Shown here piece after piece: positions 37,382-51,135 of a DNA stretch of 64,000 nucleotides. The notes under the pieces are model-generated. The model was not told the origin of the DNA, searched no databases, and was given only the letters and a program-made list of their open reading frames with translations. Every line of letters begins with the position of its first letter. The first letter of the stretch is position 1. The DNA lies in assembly GCA_037039925.1 (NCBI GenBank), contig JAXRKP010000561.1, positions 53,501 to 117,500 of the forward strand. Reading direction: 5' to 3'. The DNA is from Doris montereyensis (Eukaryota > Mollusca > Gastropoda > Nudibranchia > Dorididae). The translations under genes and the position numbers were made by a program.

Positions 37382-37470
37382 TTCTCTCTCTCTCTTTTCT
37401 CTCTCTCTCTCTCTCTCTCATGTGTACGTGTCTCTCTTTCTATCTGTCTTAGCCTTTCTCTCCGTCTCGT
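37318..37470. repeat. (TC)n microsatellite
   Basis: Pure TC from about 37318 to 37375, then TC with TTTC interruptions to about 37470. Confidence 0.97.
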
Positions 37471-37510
37471 GTGTGTGTATATCTATCTCCTACATTTTGT
37501 ATCTATCTAT

Positions 37511-37588
37511 TACTAGATGATACATGATATAAAGTCTGAGCCTGCACAAATGCAGGCTTACTGACTTTATATCATGCATCATCTAGTA
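37511..37588. repeat. 78-bp near-perfect foldback palindrome
   Basis: Left arm TACTAGATGATACATGATAT continues to GCCTGCA, loop CAAA, and the right arm TGCAGGC continues to TATCATGCATCATCTAGTA. Only a few unpaired bases. It may be a miniature transposon or a structured RNA element. Confidence 0.85.
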
Positions 37589-37814
37589 ACAGGCCAATTC
37601 AAAGTCCTTCTTAACTCCTTGTAGAACATACACTGATCATACATTATAGTAGCCTGTTTATGTTGTTAAGTGCTTTGTGCTATCACTCTGACAAGATCTT
37701 TATCTCTGCATATAGCAGGGTTTTCATTCATACCGAAGGGTTCTCATTCATACCGCGGTCAAGAGATGACAGAGATAACAAGCAAGAGGCGGGTGGTGGT
37801 GGGTGGGTGGGCGG

Positions 37815-37920
37815 GTTTTGTTGTTTCATTCAAATTTACCTTGTCCAGCAATGTGGTGATGTCAGGGTGAATTAAGAGAAAAAAAGCAAGATAGATAAGT
37901 GATCTACCAGCAACGCCACG
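37815..37920 (-). repeat. Dispersed ~140-bp repeat family copy
   Basis: Antisense copy: TTCATTCAAATTTACCTTG, GTGGTGATGTCAGGGTGAAT, AAAGCAAGATAGATAAG, ATCTACCAGCAACGCC. Same block order as the pair at 1704-2020. Confidence 0.65.
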
Positions 37921-38496
37921 AGAGAGGGTTTTTTTTTTTCGAAACATTGTTGCAGAATCTACTCTGTCACCCGCACTCCTCGAAAAGGGGAAGGAACATA
38001 GAGAGGGTGGCAAGTGATAAAGCTCATGAAAGAGAGATGGAGACAAGGGGTGAAGGAGAGAGAGGCAAGTGATGAAGGAGAGAATGAGTCGATTACTAGA
38101 CATTAAGGAACAGGAATTGAATAAGTAGAGGCCATTCAAAGACAATAGAATAATGCCTAAACTTGTGTTTGGAAATAATATTTATTATGAAAACACAATA
38201 ATAATATACATGTGTACGTATATATAATGCAAAATTCATATCTGCAGGACGGGGACAAACGACAAGTTTTAAGTGGCCAACAATTCAGTTTGCAAATGGC
38301 AATAAGAATCAGAGAGTAAAACTTTTTGAAAAATGACATGAAAATTATATGTATATATTTGCAAATAGTCACTTCGTTAATGCTGTAGATCTCTTCTTCT
38401 AGGTATGCTTGCCTACAAAATTCATTCACAAAGTGTGTGTTATAAGGTGTCTACTCCAAAGGTCTCTGACATGCATTATATTTTTTATATTTTATT

Positions 38497-38793
38497 GTAC
38501 CCACATCCACAACTAAGATGAAGATGATCTTTGTGGTTTTGGTAGTATTTAAACAAAATTTCCGGACTGCCCTGTGCAAACAGCCAGGGGATATTTTTAT
38601 GGTGCACAATGTTGTGATCTGTATGGGACCTCCTTTTTATTTATCATCTCCAATGGGACTTAATTTCGATCCACCTATCAGCACCAGTGGCTAGGTTTGC
38701 CTCAAGTAAGCGGTTCAACCAGTCGGGGCTTGAACCCACAACCTTGTGGTTGAGAGAGTGACACCTTGTCTCCGGACTACCTTGAGTCCCTTA
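38497..38793 (-). mobile_element. SINE family 1 copy
   Basis: Antisense: tail side CCCACATCCACAACTAAG, then GGACTGCCCTGTGCAAACAG, ATGGGACCTCCTTTTTAT, CTCCAATGGGACT, GGGCTTGAACCCACAACC (complement of the B-box) and GACACCTTGTCTCCGGACTA (complement of the head). Confidence 0.85.
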
Positions 38794-39802
<1,009 letters not shown>

Positions 39803-39879
39803 AAAACATTAACAGTGGATGATGACAATAGACAGCCACACGAAATAAATTTTCAATGAATTATATTAAAATCCAGGAT

Positions 39880-39990
39880 ATTATAATTTTATTCCTATTA
39901 GCGGCCCAGTGACACAGCTTTTGATGTACAAATAACAACCAACTCAGTATTATATGATATGTAGATGGTGTGAGTTGACCATATTGATGC
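39880..39990 (+). repeat. Fragment of the repeat family seen at 43544 and 46970
   Basis: GATGTACAAATAACAACCAA followed by CTCAGTATTATATGAT corresponds to GATGCACAAAGAGCGACCAA then CTCAGAATTATAGATG at about 47315. Confidence 0.45.
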
Positions 39991-40098
39991 CACTTGCCAA
40001 ATCGGACAATTAAAATAGATGAACGGGACAGATGTAAAGGGCCCTTTAACCGCACCTATGAGTGTGTCAGACTGTCAATGGTAAGTGTCATTCTTGGA

Positions 40099-40135
<37 letters not shown>

Positions 40136-40156
40136 CTCTCTCTCATCCCCCTCTCT
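40099..40156. repeat. (TC)n/(TTTC)n microsatellite
   Basis: TC, then six TTTC repeats, then TC. Confidence 0.95.
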
Positions 40157-40220
40157 CTGTGATCTTATCATGCAAGTTCATCATCATCTTGCCTATGATG
40201 AAAACTAGCATTCACGTTTA

Positions 40221-40262
40221 GGTGGTACCACAGAACACTAAAAGTGTTCTGTGGGTGGTACC
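40221..40262. repeat. Perfect 12-bp stem hairpin
   Basis: CCACAGAACACT (40228-40239), loop AAA, AGTGTTCTGTGG (40243-40254), framed by GGTGGTACC on both sides. Resembles the termini of a collapsed miniature transposon. Confidence 0.8.
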
Positions 40263-40527
40263 TAGTTATCCTGAAAAACCGTTAGTGTGCTGTAGACCTG
40301 AAGAAGAATAATGGTTGCTGTTTTCTAAGTGCTGTCAGCTCACTAAATGACTTCTAATTTTATTAAGCTTTGTTTCGAAAGAGACAAACCAAGATTTGAT
40401 CTGCATGGAGAGTTGTCAGTAAGAAATTGTGATCAGAGCAAGGCCGAAGAAAAATATTAAAGTACATTGTTTATTTCTTTTATTTTCCCCTGGTTGAGAA
40501 CCACTGTTTGATACTTAAATATCCTTT

Positions 40528-40600
40528 AAAGCGCTAAAGCCTGTTTTCGACGGACAAAAACGCTATATAAATGCCATTTATTATTAATATTATTGTCATT
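40528..40600 (+). mobile_element. Possible SINE 3' end (GCGCTATATAAAT type)
   Basis: AAAGCGCTAAAGCCTG, ACGCTATATAAATGCC and a TTATTATTAATATTATT tail. Comparable terminal blocks lie at 30048, 48488 and 60290. Confidence 0.4.
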
Positions 40601-43127
40601 ATAAGTATAATTGTTTTGGGGTAGTACATATATATGTGTACATTTCAAATGTAGGGAAAGCTTGAAATTTGTAAGGCCTGAAACTTTGTTGTTAAGAAGG
40701 TGAAGTTTTATTCCGTTTTCATGTGTCTTTATTCCGATAATATTGTTATTACCTCAGCTATACTTATCGGTTATAATCCAAACTTTAAAAAAAGAAAATA
40801 ATGTTTTTGTGTTTTTGTTTAGTTGTAGAAAAACTTGTGTGTAGTTTTGATGAGAGTCCATTGGTTACGTTTTAAATTACTTATTTTAACAATAATTGTT
40901 CCGTCCAGGGTACTGATAGTTTTAATTTTAGTCATCCTTCAGTCGTTTTTAATTCTTTATTCGCTCAACTTATACTTTGAATCGTGAACAAACAAGCTAT
41001 AAATAGCGTGATCCTCATGAAGTAGAGCTGGATGACACTCAATGAAATTCTACTATATGATACCATTAATATTATATTCCAAAATTTGTCAATTTGAGAT
41101 ATTTCAGGTCTTTGTGTCAATTACGTATTTCATACACTTTTTAACCTTTTTGGCCCATGCACTCTTTCACCATTCATTTATATCAGCTTGTCATTCCCAC
41201 CTTTCCAAATTGGCTGTCTTAAAAAAGGATGATTAGTAGTCTGCCAATCTTTGGGTGTAAATCCCTGCCACCCCCCCCCCCCAATGTTCAGAACCATTGT
41301 TTTATACTATCTGAAATGATTTGTTTGAACTGAAGAAGAAATCTCACTTTGCTTGTTGTCGAGGTTTCAGTATGCAGGGGAGAGAATCGTGTACTTACTG
41401 TTTTGTATACAAATGCAGTATTGCATCTTGACACTTGACACGTCTTTTCCCAGGCTTTACCAACACATTGCGTTTCTTAATCTTTGCTGCTATACGATAT
41501 CAGTTGGTGGGTGCTTTTTGGGAGCTTTTAGTGTGTTTTACTTCTGTCCTTTGAATCATACACATTTTCCAGCTTGCTCTTAATTCATTCTAGAGATCGC
41601 TACATCATTATTAAATAGAAATGAAACAAAAATAAAATTTATATCAGTTGTAAAATGAGTTTAATGATTTCTATCGAGGAAAAGGAAATGAATGAAAATA
41701 AAATCAACGTGAGCTTTTAATACGTTAATGTGGACGATTTTGTTGGAATACTAAAATAATTTTAACATCATGAATGCGCTCTGTGGTAGCGCTCAATTTC
41801 TTGCTTCATCTACATAAACATCTGATCTTCCTCTTAAATTCCTGGAATTTTGCGAGAAGGTTTTTTTGTAGGTATTTTGAGTCACAGTTTAGTAAATCTG
41901 AGAGAGATTGGGATTGACAGAAGGCATGGGAGAATAGTATTTTATATATATATATATATAAAGGGAGGTTTGATGATCGACAGCCATATAATACTGTGTC
42001 TGAGGGATGTCATGCACCACGACATGGTAATAAAATTGTGGGAGGGTGTTAAGAACTTGAATGTGAAAAAATTATAGAGGGTCAAGAGGCGACTGACTTT
42101 CTTACGTAAACACAAAGAGAGGGAACCTGTGTCTTCCAGTATGTAAACATGGGTGGGACGAAGCAACTGTAACGTGAGAATTAGAACTAGATTTCATTTT
42201 TATTTTTAAACAGAACGAAACAAGGGGTTGCTATTAGAATGTATCTGTTTACTTTTTTGGGGGAACGGTGGGTTCGAGTTTCACCTTGCAGTTATAAATT
42301 GTAGATCTAAGTTTTTGATACCGATTATCATTGTACATGTATGCATATTTGTATTAGAGTTCTTAGTAGTGTACGCTTAGATACAATTGTACATTTTCTT
42401 CCTCGGGTTTGATTTTATCACAAAACTCCAGATTTAGATCTAGTTGTATTGTTTTATGAATGTCCAATGTGAACATTTTCTATCAAGATAAATTATATAT
42501 TTTATTTTATATCGGCTTGTGATAATGTATTAAAACTAATCAAAAGCCCAAATTTAGCTGCGCGGATTTGTGTTCTTTTTCTTTAATAATGCTATGATCC
42601 ATGCACACCATTATTGGTAATTTTGTAGATTTTGGTTACTGTTTTCACCTGCAAGTTGCTTACAAAAAGCCCTATTAAATCTATGACATGCACAACGGTG
42701 TTAGATTGGGGGAGGGAGAAGTCTTTTAATTTGTTTTTCATTTCTGAATATAAAGTGATGCCTCTACAGCAACGAAGTATACGGATTTCTTTGCTTTGAG
42801 ACATAGTAGCCCCACAATTCCTGTCAAATGGGGTAATCAACGTGCCACAGAACCGCTTTATACCTTTGCATGCGGTCTCGATGGACCTGTGTCCTGAAAA
42901 TTAATTCTCAGCAATGGACATGTCTATGAGGGGGCGGTGGGTGGAGAGCGAAAAGGACGCTTTACAAAGACTAGAGTAAGTATTTCACTCTGTGTGTTTA
43001 AATTTTATATGTAATAACTCCATAAATTCAATTGATCCTTTTTTAAATGTATTTTTGGTTTTGCGAATTTGTTCACAGTTTTAGTACTGTTTGTGTGTGT
43101 TCGGGAATTATAGGACTGTCAAATATC
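40601..43127. other. Long AT-rich stretch without a recognisable gene
   Basis: Frames at 41042-41236, 41353-41583, 41850-42077 (+) and 42592-42840 (-) carry no motif I can name. A poly-C run lies at 41269-41282, a short TA run at 41942-41960, and a B-box-like GGTGGGTTCGAGTTTCACC near 42268. Confidence 0.45.
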
Positions 43128-43330
43128 AGATAAAATCAGGGACGCCTAGTCCCATCGGAGACGAACGATAAAAAGGAGGTCCGTTGTGTAGATCACAACA
43201 CTTTGTGCACATGACCTTTGGCTGTTTATACAGGGCAATCCGGGTCAAATACAATTTTAAAAACCCAACTCTCCAAAGCCCCGATATCAAATGATAAGTG
43301 GATGTGGGTGAAATCAAATCAAATAAAAAT
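43128..43330 (+). mobile_element. SINE family 1 copy, 5'-truncated
   Basis: Starts within the body: CTAGTCCCATCGGAGACGAA, AAAAAGGAGGTCCG, CAGGGCAATCCGGG, then tail GTGGGTGAAATCAAATCAAA. Confidence 0.8.
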
Positions 43331-43543
43331 GAGTCTACACAAAGGTCAAAATACATTTTCATAATACGATGGTGTTAATCATGAATCAAAATAGTGTGAG
43401 TTTAGGGATAAAGTGGTAGGGATTTCGGGATTAAGAGCAGTGTACATTAAATAGATATCTGTACCGAAATATTATATCATGAAATTACATCCGCCTACAT
43501 GCATATTTAAACGATACACCCTCATGAATATGTATACATAGAC

Positions 43544-43860
43544 AAGCATGTTATACCCCAGTTGATATCAAGTATGATTATTTAGATCGAGTCAGTACTC
43601 GATATTGAGATTAAGCGAGTAGGCGTCACCGATGCTATTCCAACGTTTTAAAGATTACTATAATAAAACATCTATTTAAAATTGCGGCCTAGTTGAATAT
43701 AAATTGTACTCAAAGACGAGGAAACGATGCCATTTTCCTTTTTAAATGTAATGTCTCTTCTGATAGAAAAATGTTTCAAATATGAAAGCGATCTTGGCAT
43801 CTTTTAGAACTGACAGAATATGGTATCAGAGCCTTTGACACACAACGAACGACCAATTTA

Positions 43861-43917
<57 letters not shown>

Positions 43918-43932
43918 CATCACATGTTAAAA
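43544..43932 (+). repeat. Dispersed repeat with (TA)n tract, copy 1
   Basis: Shares with 46970-47350 the ordered blocks AAGCATG..TAT.CCCAG, GAGTCA.TAC.CGATAT, GATTCTGTTCCAACGT-like, TGTACTCAAAGACG.GGAAAC, and the ACGAACGACCAATTTAGAAT block. A pure TA tract (43863-43911) follows the last block. Confidence 0.7.
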
Positions 43933-44499
43933 TACAATTCACGTACCTAAGTGCATTGTTAGGGTGTTCCAGTAATTTGGAAAACTTAATAATTGCACAA
44001 ACACATGCAAATGAACGTATTCACAAACACACACGAAAGAGAAACGCACATATACACTGTCATTGTCATACAGAAAAATTAAGTTGGCGGGGGCGAGTGT
44101 GTAGTCTCTTGATGCAGTATGAGACATTGATTCAGTATGTAATGCATGTTAATGTCTTCCATCACCGTGGCTAGAAGACGACATGCGTTTTGGTTGTTTG
44201 GAATTGGGTAATTGCATTACTTACTCCTTACACGTTTTTTGGTTGAGTAGGCCGGTAGTTGAAGGTTGGATGTGAAAATGTCCGTCTGACGGTAATATTG
44301 TTTTAAAAGAACACTGTAAGTCCAGTTTTGACCTTCTGGATGGGGGCCAGATCTTCAGAGCTAGATCTAGATTTTTATAGTTTCTTTTCGACGTTTCGTC
44401 GACAACGCTCTAAATTCTAAATGCATCGCAATTGGACTTTCGAATTGATATTCAAACCTCGTATCTGTTGGTAGGTTTACACAAGTCCTTGACCTCGCA
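43933..44499. other. Unassigned stretch
   Basis: No gene recognised; short Asp/His-poor frames only. Confidence 0.4.
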
Positions 44500-44608
44500 T
44501 ATGGCTGTAGCGTTTACATGGCAGTCCAGGCAACATTTAAAAAATCCTATCACCCCCCCCCGAGATCACCTTAGTTGTGGATGTGGGTAAATCAGATTAA
44601 GTAAAAGA
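44500..44608 (+). mobile_element. SINE family 1 fragment (3' part)
   Basis: GTTTACATGGCAGTCCAGGC, CCCGAGATCACCTTAG, TTGTGGATGTGGGTAAATC. Confidence 0.7.
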
Positions 44609-44634
44609 ATCAAGTCTGCTTCATTGTGATTTAT

Positions 44635-44810
44635 AATATATGGAGGTGTTGTTGCTGAACCGTAGTGTTGTGAGCTTGTAATCACGACGACACTGGTTCA
44701 AATCCCACGGCTGGCACAGGTGGAGTTTTTTCTTCTTACAACATTGTACTCTTAGGAAATGTTCTTCACTCTTCTTTGCTCATTTGACTCAGGTGTGAAG
44801 GAATACTCAG
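44635..44810 (+). mobile_element. Possible third tRNA-headed SINE
   Basis: CCGTAGTGTTGTGAGCTTG followed 35 bp later by CTGGTTCAAATCCCACGGC, a good B-box. It lacks a convincing A-box and has no second copy in the window. Confidence 0.3.
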
Positions 44811-45344
44811 TTATAGGTAGAGAAAGAACATGTCAGTGTTATTACGAAACACCTAACAGGCTGGTGTACCGTATGTTCCCCAGGGAATTGAGGACTTTGA
44901 ATGAAATGGCCTGCTAGGGGATAAATGATGTACAGTCGGTGAGCCTGCATTTGTGTACTCCGGTCTACCATAGGTGGGGACCTCGGGTTTATTAATTGAT
45001 ATGACCGGACATACAAGCGCACGCCAAACGTATATCTCGCACAGATCAAAGGAAAGAATTTGATTATGGTATAGGCATAGGCTGAACACTTTGCTTCCGG
45101 GAGTCGTGTGGTCTCAGAATCTCTCGGACCTGCTGTAATGCTATAACTATAACTGAAAGCTAGAAACGAAAGAATTTAGTATAAATAAGAATTAACATCG
45201 CTCTACGTACAATATTTGTAAGATTTTGAAAATAAGAAATAATCCCAACTTTGTAAAATGTTTCCTTTTTTGTTGTAGTAGCGGTTACTTTGAAATATTG
45301 TGGCTGGTGTAAAAACAAGACCCACCCCTTTCTTTCCTTTTTCC

Positions 45345-45347
<3 letters not shown>

Positions 45348-45436
<89 letters not shown>
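45348..45436. repeat. (TA)n microsatellite
   Basis: About 88 bp of pure TA. It produces alternating Tyr-Ile frames that are not genes. Confidence 0.98.
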
Positions 45437-45440
<4 letters not shown>

Positions 45441-45734
45441 ACAATCTCGCTCCTAAAAACAAAATCAATCTCACCCAACAGCTGCAAACAAACCCCCAGG
45501 ACCAAATCGAACCAACCTGGAGCAATCAACAAACAGCCACCAAATAAACAAACAAAAAAACCCCACCCGTAGATGGTACGTACTGGATATATGTCTGTAA
45601 GACAGTTGGTGTTGCCCTTCACGCGTGTGATTTTCCTTTTGTTACGCATGGATGGACCTATACTACCAACAGATGTCGGTAACCATGCGATCCGCGCTCA
45701 AGATGAGACATCATGTATAAAGCCACGTGTGTGT

Positions 45735-45900
45735 GTGTGATGCGTGCACGATTACATGGAAATAATATTATATAATTTAACTTAAGTCAATCCTCGTGTG
45801 CGCGATGGGTCGTGCGTGATGCATGATACCTCTGATTTAAATTTCCATGTAATCGTTGTTTACTCATTACATATCACACATTATGTGCACATGGAAAAGC
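45735..45900. mobile_element. MITE-like inverted-repeat element
   Basis: CGATTACATGGAAAT (45749-45763) and ATTTCCATGTAATCG (45841-45855) are perfect inverses. GATGCG and GTGATGCATGAT motifs lie around them. The motif resembles the GATGCGT and CATGGAAA parts of the 36-bp unit at 25-29 kb. Confidence 0.5.
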
Positions 45901-45968
45901 GGTTTTAGACTTGATGGAACTTCGCCGCTTTAGACATAGGTTTTTAGTATGGTTGTCAACTAGTTTGG

Positions 45969-46164
<196 letters not shown>

Positions 46165-46167
<3 letters not shown>

Positions 46168-46969
46168 CCTTTCTTTTCGCCTGTTCACCCATTTGCATCG
46201 CATCGGCAAACTCTCGTTCCACACATGTGTATCTAGTTTCAGTATGTTATATTCGTCCCGGGTGGTAAATTAAGCGTAGGGAAACACGCTGTGCCATTGC
46301 TCGGCAGCTATATTATTAGTAGTCTTGTCTTGTGTATCGTATTATGTATGTGTCGTGTGTGTTGTTTGGTTTTGATTGACATTCAGTTATTCATACTGTA
46401 GTTCTTTGTTGTTTTCAACATGGCGCATCTTTCTATCCAGTTATCGTGTCGATATCGTACTTGTCACGAAGATAGTAGTCGATAGGTTGACCTACAATGT
46501 GATCTAAATACAGCGCAGGAAAGATTAAACCCTCCGATAAACCTTTCTAGAATTTACTTGTGGCTGAATGTCGGTAAAACAATGGCGGAGAAGAGAAATA
46601 ATGGAGTTGAGAAATAGCTTTCAACAACCAAATTATATTTCATTGTGATGTCATGGGGGTCTTTCTTCTTACTGGTACTTAAAATTATGTAAATTGATTT
46701 GACACATATACGGATTTGCACACGACGGCGTGTACCATCTGTTAGTGTTTCCACCCCACAGACAGCTTTACATCACTAACGACGTATCTTTTATTTTCCC
46801 TTACTTCTTTCAAAGCTGTGTTGAATGTCCCTGGAAAATAAACTCAAATGTTTTGCAGGCATTCTGTGAAACAAGAACGCTGTAATTGACAAATGTAATG
46901 CAGTTTCACTACCCCCCCTCCCCCATTTTCAAACCACAATACAATGGGATTGTATAAAACAAGCATGAC
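46165..46969. other. Unassigned stretch
   Basis: No gene recognised. Confidence 0.45.
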
Positions 46970-47183
46970 ATATCCCAGGTAATATTAGCTACGAATATTC
47001 GATTGAGTCAATACACGATATTTAGGTTATGAGATTAGGGTTAATGATTCTGTTCCAACGTGATTACAAAACCTATTGTACTCAAAGACGGGGAAACAAT
47101 GACATTTTCGTTAAGAAAACGTCCTTTCTGGTAGATATATTCCTTAAATGAAAACGATATTGGGATCATTTAGACTTTAGACC

Positions 47184-47275
<92 letters not shown>

Positions 47276-47350
47276 AAAAGTACTCTCATTGGCCTTACAA
47301 CAGTTTTCGATGCACAAAGAGCGACCAACTCAGAATTATAGATGTATTAG
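46970..47350 (+). repeat. Dispersed repeat with (TA)n tract, copy 2
   Basis: Homologue of 43544-43932. Here the TA tract (47185-47273) lies before, not after, the GCACAAAGAGCGACCAACTC block. Confidence 0.7.
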
Positions 47351-48487
47351 ATTTCTGGTAAAACTTTGTCCATCTAAATTCGTCACAATCAGGTCGATAC
47401 AAAGTTGAGTGACGTACTCGACATTCTGTCGTGTCTTCAAACGGCAGTGATTTAAAAAACTACAAATATGGGAAATGGGAAAGTTTAGGGGGAAACATAT
47501 ATAGATATTCCCTCTCAAATGGTATTGCAGCTGCATATAGACAGTGTTGACTTCAAGAAAAAAGCCCAGCTGTCAATCTCTTCTGTAAAAATAGTGTTTG
47601 GATGCTTGAGTACGCTAATCCGATTTTGCACTGAAATGCGATTTATCGGATAAAATCGAATACGCTTTGTATAGCTTTCAAAGATATATATTATGACACA
47701 TAGTATATTGAATTTGCGGCAATTTTCGACTTTATTCGCCCTCGTTCCTTTTCTTATAAGATATGATGACAGAACTTTTTTGTTTGTTTTTGGTTTAATG
47801 TTATAGGTGAATTCCTTTTTCATTCTCCCGTTTATTTATTTGTATCTCTCCTTCTTGGTGACATTATAATACATGACGGAAAAGAAAAGAAAAAGAAACA
47901 AAAGAAAGAAATACAACAACCCAGCAACTATAATAATATACATGTATTTCCATTACATGACATATTATGATGCATGTAATTACAGATGTACCAGGTAGAA
48001 TCAAGTGATGAAGTTGGTGGCAATGTGAGGAAATCATTTATGTTTTATAGAGGGTGGATTATACCCTGTCTTTTGTCACCCTTCCTATCTCACCGCATTT
48101 GTATTGTCCCATTTAATTTGAATCCCATGTCAGAGCAGTTTTGCAAGTGAGGGTCGTGACACACACACACACACACATCAAAGCTAAGTCATCATGTAAG
48201 CTGATATGCTAAAGGTTACAATGCTGTATCATGTTGTCGTGTTCTGGTTCTTGTTCTTCGGTAGCGAGTCGGTGTGAAGGGATGGGATAACATAGGAAAC
48301 GTAGCCAATGATAATAAGCTTAACCCCCCCCCCCCCAATGAGCAGGTTGTTATTATAATATGACGATGTAGATGGGCATAAAAACTGACACTCAAATCAA
48401 TGAGCAAGTTATTATTATAATCCGAACCCACCCTCTGCCAAAAAAGATTGAGTAGATCTAGAGTAGCTCCAGATCTAGATCTGAGCT
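47351..48487. other. Unassigned stretch
   Basis: Contains a short AC tract (48163-48178) and a poly-C run (48323-48336). No gene recognised. Confidence 0.45.
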
Positions 48488-48530
48488 CTTCTGAGGGAAG
48501 GCGCAATATAAATATTCTTCTTATCTTATC
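48488..48530 (+). mobile_element. Possible SINE 3' end (GCGCAATATAAAT type)
   Basis: GGAAGGCGCAATATAAATAT then TCTTCTTATCTTATCTTA tail. Confidence 0.35.
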
Positions 48531-50690
48531 TTAGATGAAGAGCTAGATCTAAGAGGGAGGAATTCCATGCTCGGTCACGCTCTTTAATGTGCGGTAACTA
48601 AGAAATCTAGGGATTGATGTGCTGAAAAAAAGAAGAAAAGATTTAATCTAGGTTATAATTAGAGTAGCATGTCTGTTCAGCGGTGGACTGGGAACACTGG
48701 GCATGGATGGGTCAATGGCGGCCTAACTCTCGCGGGCTTTGTGGGTTTTCGAAAAAAGTGTGGGGTTCGGCATTTATCGCAAATGAATTGTGTAAAAAAT
48801 CGTTTAAAGAAAGAAACTGTTTTAAAAATTAAAACTATGCCTAAAACATGTACAGCCTATCTGACTGGATGAAAACGTAATGTCGTAAAGTCTGCATATA
48901 ATATATATATATATAACAAGCATGGTACCTCTTCAATAGATACACAAAATAAAATGGTAATAGACTAAGAATATTTTGCAATTAATACTTCCCTTATGAT
49001 ATGAATTTTTTTACAATCAAAGAAAAAATTCTTACCTCTACAAATTTTTCATGAATTGCAAAACAGTTGAGGATTAGGTCAGAGAGCAAAAAGGTAAACT
49101 ATTAGAGTTTGTTAAGTTTTTAATAGACACAATCGCATATTTGTTAACACATTTGTCTGGAACAAACAAAGCATTTTATGCAGTCATGTAGCATCAATGT
49201 CGATATCAGTCACTTTATAGGGCTCTGGAATAAAAGTTAAAATAGCAGGTATACACAGAATCAGTAAAATGTTGTCCCTCTGTATTTATTGGGCTTAGGA
49301 TCAACACAAATAATTGTGGCTGCATTCAAAATATGTTTGTATTGACTAGATAGATCTAGATCTAGAAGCTAGATCTTCTAAAATGTAAAACTTACCATTG
49401 TGGCACAAAACATAAGCTAGCTGTAGATCTAGATTCTAGATCCGTAAAAATCGAATGATGAAGGTTTCAGGGGAAATCTTGAATTGATCCATGAGAGCTG
49501 TTCATTTGAACTATTCCAACTGTGATTGAATCTCGCACAAAAACAATAAGTCCATAAAATAGAGATTAAAGATATATAGATTTCTTAAATTAATCAATGA
49601 GAAATATTCACATGAACGATGCAAACTGTGAATAAGTTGGCGAGTGGAAGTGAATATCACACATGGCATATATCTAGGCATACTAAATACTTATCGTCTG
49701 GCATGGTTTTATTGGTTAACCGAAAATGAAAGCACCATTTGCAAATACAACACGATGAAAGAAAAGACATACAAATAATTGTATGCATAGAACACGGTCT
49801 GATGATAACCAAAATCACTTTTGAAATTTCAGAAAGTTTTGTTTTGTGGTTTGGCAGCCTATTCTGACATCATTGTATATATATAGATGTATACATCGCC
49901 GAGGCCTCTGATGAGATAAAGGAAGGAATTCTGGGCGACTATTTTTAGACGAAAAAATTAAAATCATTGAAAAGGAAAGGTTGGACACTGTTCGTTGTTG
50001 TCCTTTTCTGCGTTATGTACGATGGATTAGAAATATAAATGGTGTGTTTTACCCCACTACAATAATACTAACACTAACACGAAATAGGCTTACAGAAATT
50101 AAAAACCAGCAAAAGCACTGACGACTCTAATATATTGTATGCATGTAATGAAATATGTAATTTTAGAATCAAACTTGGATTAAGGCAGTTAGTGGTTAGT
50201 TTGAAAATCATACACATTGATAGTGATACTCTAAATTTGAGCTAATCAGTTACGAAGAAGAACAAGAAAGAAAGAAAAGAAAGTCAGGGCCCTGGGGTAG
50301 GGTTTCCAGTTTGCGACGAATACATGTTGATAACGGAGGTTTTTTTCTCTCCAAATGTTGATTATTTCAGAGATGCATACTGTTTCGACCATAACTTCAT
50401 AGATGTCAAAGACTAGACTGGAAATAAGCACCAAGTAAAACACATTTTTGAAGTTAAACTGCTTTTAATCATTTCTCGGGAAGAGAATTATGAAACCACC
50501 AGTATCGTGAAGCAAATATGTCGTTAACTTGTGACATAACTTTAGGTAGTGTCACAAACGAGTAGGGAATTGTTACATAGATCTATAAAACTAGACTTGA
50601 AGGCTCTCTTACTGGGTCTGTAAATGCGATGAATTTAAAATAAAACCCAGGCCCTTCCCTTTTCGCCTTCGTCAACGGTGTGTCATTTTT
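48531..50690. other. Unassigned AT-rich stretch
   Basis: TCTAGA-type motifs at 49350-49440. No gene recognised. The frame at 48669-48872 (+) has no motif. Confidence 0.45.
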
Positions 50691-51135
50691 TTATTTGGTT
50701 TCCAGTGTGGATGCGGTTTTTAGCGAACACACCTAGATCCGAACTCACTGACCGTGTCAATCACTGCCTGTCTGGATCGAGCATAATAATAATACCATAG
50801 GCTACGGCAAAGGCGGACTACTCTCTCTGTGTTTTGGACGTGTTCGATTGGCTCTTCTTGTAATACGGTACAGGTGGTGAAGCGATTGTCGTGCTATTTT
50901 CGTCACTTCCCCCCTCAACACATTCACGCACTTAACGATCCGACCTTGCTGCTTGCACTGAATGCTTGCCATTTATTCCCTGCGTACGTACCTACGGCGG
51001 AAGGATTGATTGGATCGACGTTTAGGATTGTGTGTACGCGACTTGTGAAACTTGGTTGTCTGAAAGTGAATTATTCGAGGATGATTTCTCATTATGCTGG
51101 ATTTCAGTACGTTGTGATCGTAAGATAAAAGAATT
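50691..51135 (+). other. Unrecognised open frame in a GC-richer stretch
   Basis: A 99-residue frame at 50829-51128 lies in DNA clearly richer in GC and CpG than its surroundings and ends near a GTAAGA that could be a donor. The peptide (RLSCYFRHFPPQHIHALN) is not one I recognise. It may be a first exon, a 5' leader or chance. Confidence 0.2.

Noticed and set aside
47020..47040. Telomere-like TTAGGG
   Set aside because: A single TTAGGG in AT-rich DNA is expected by chance.
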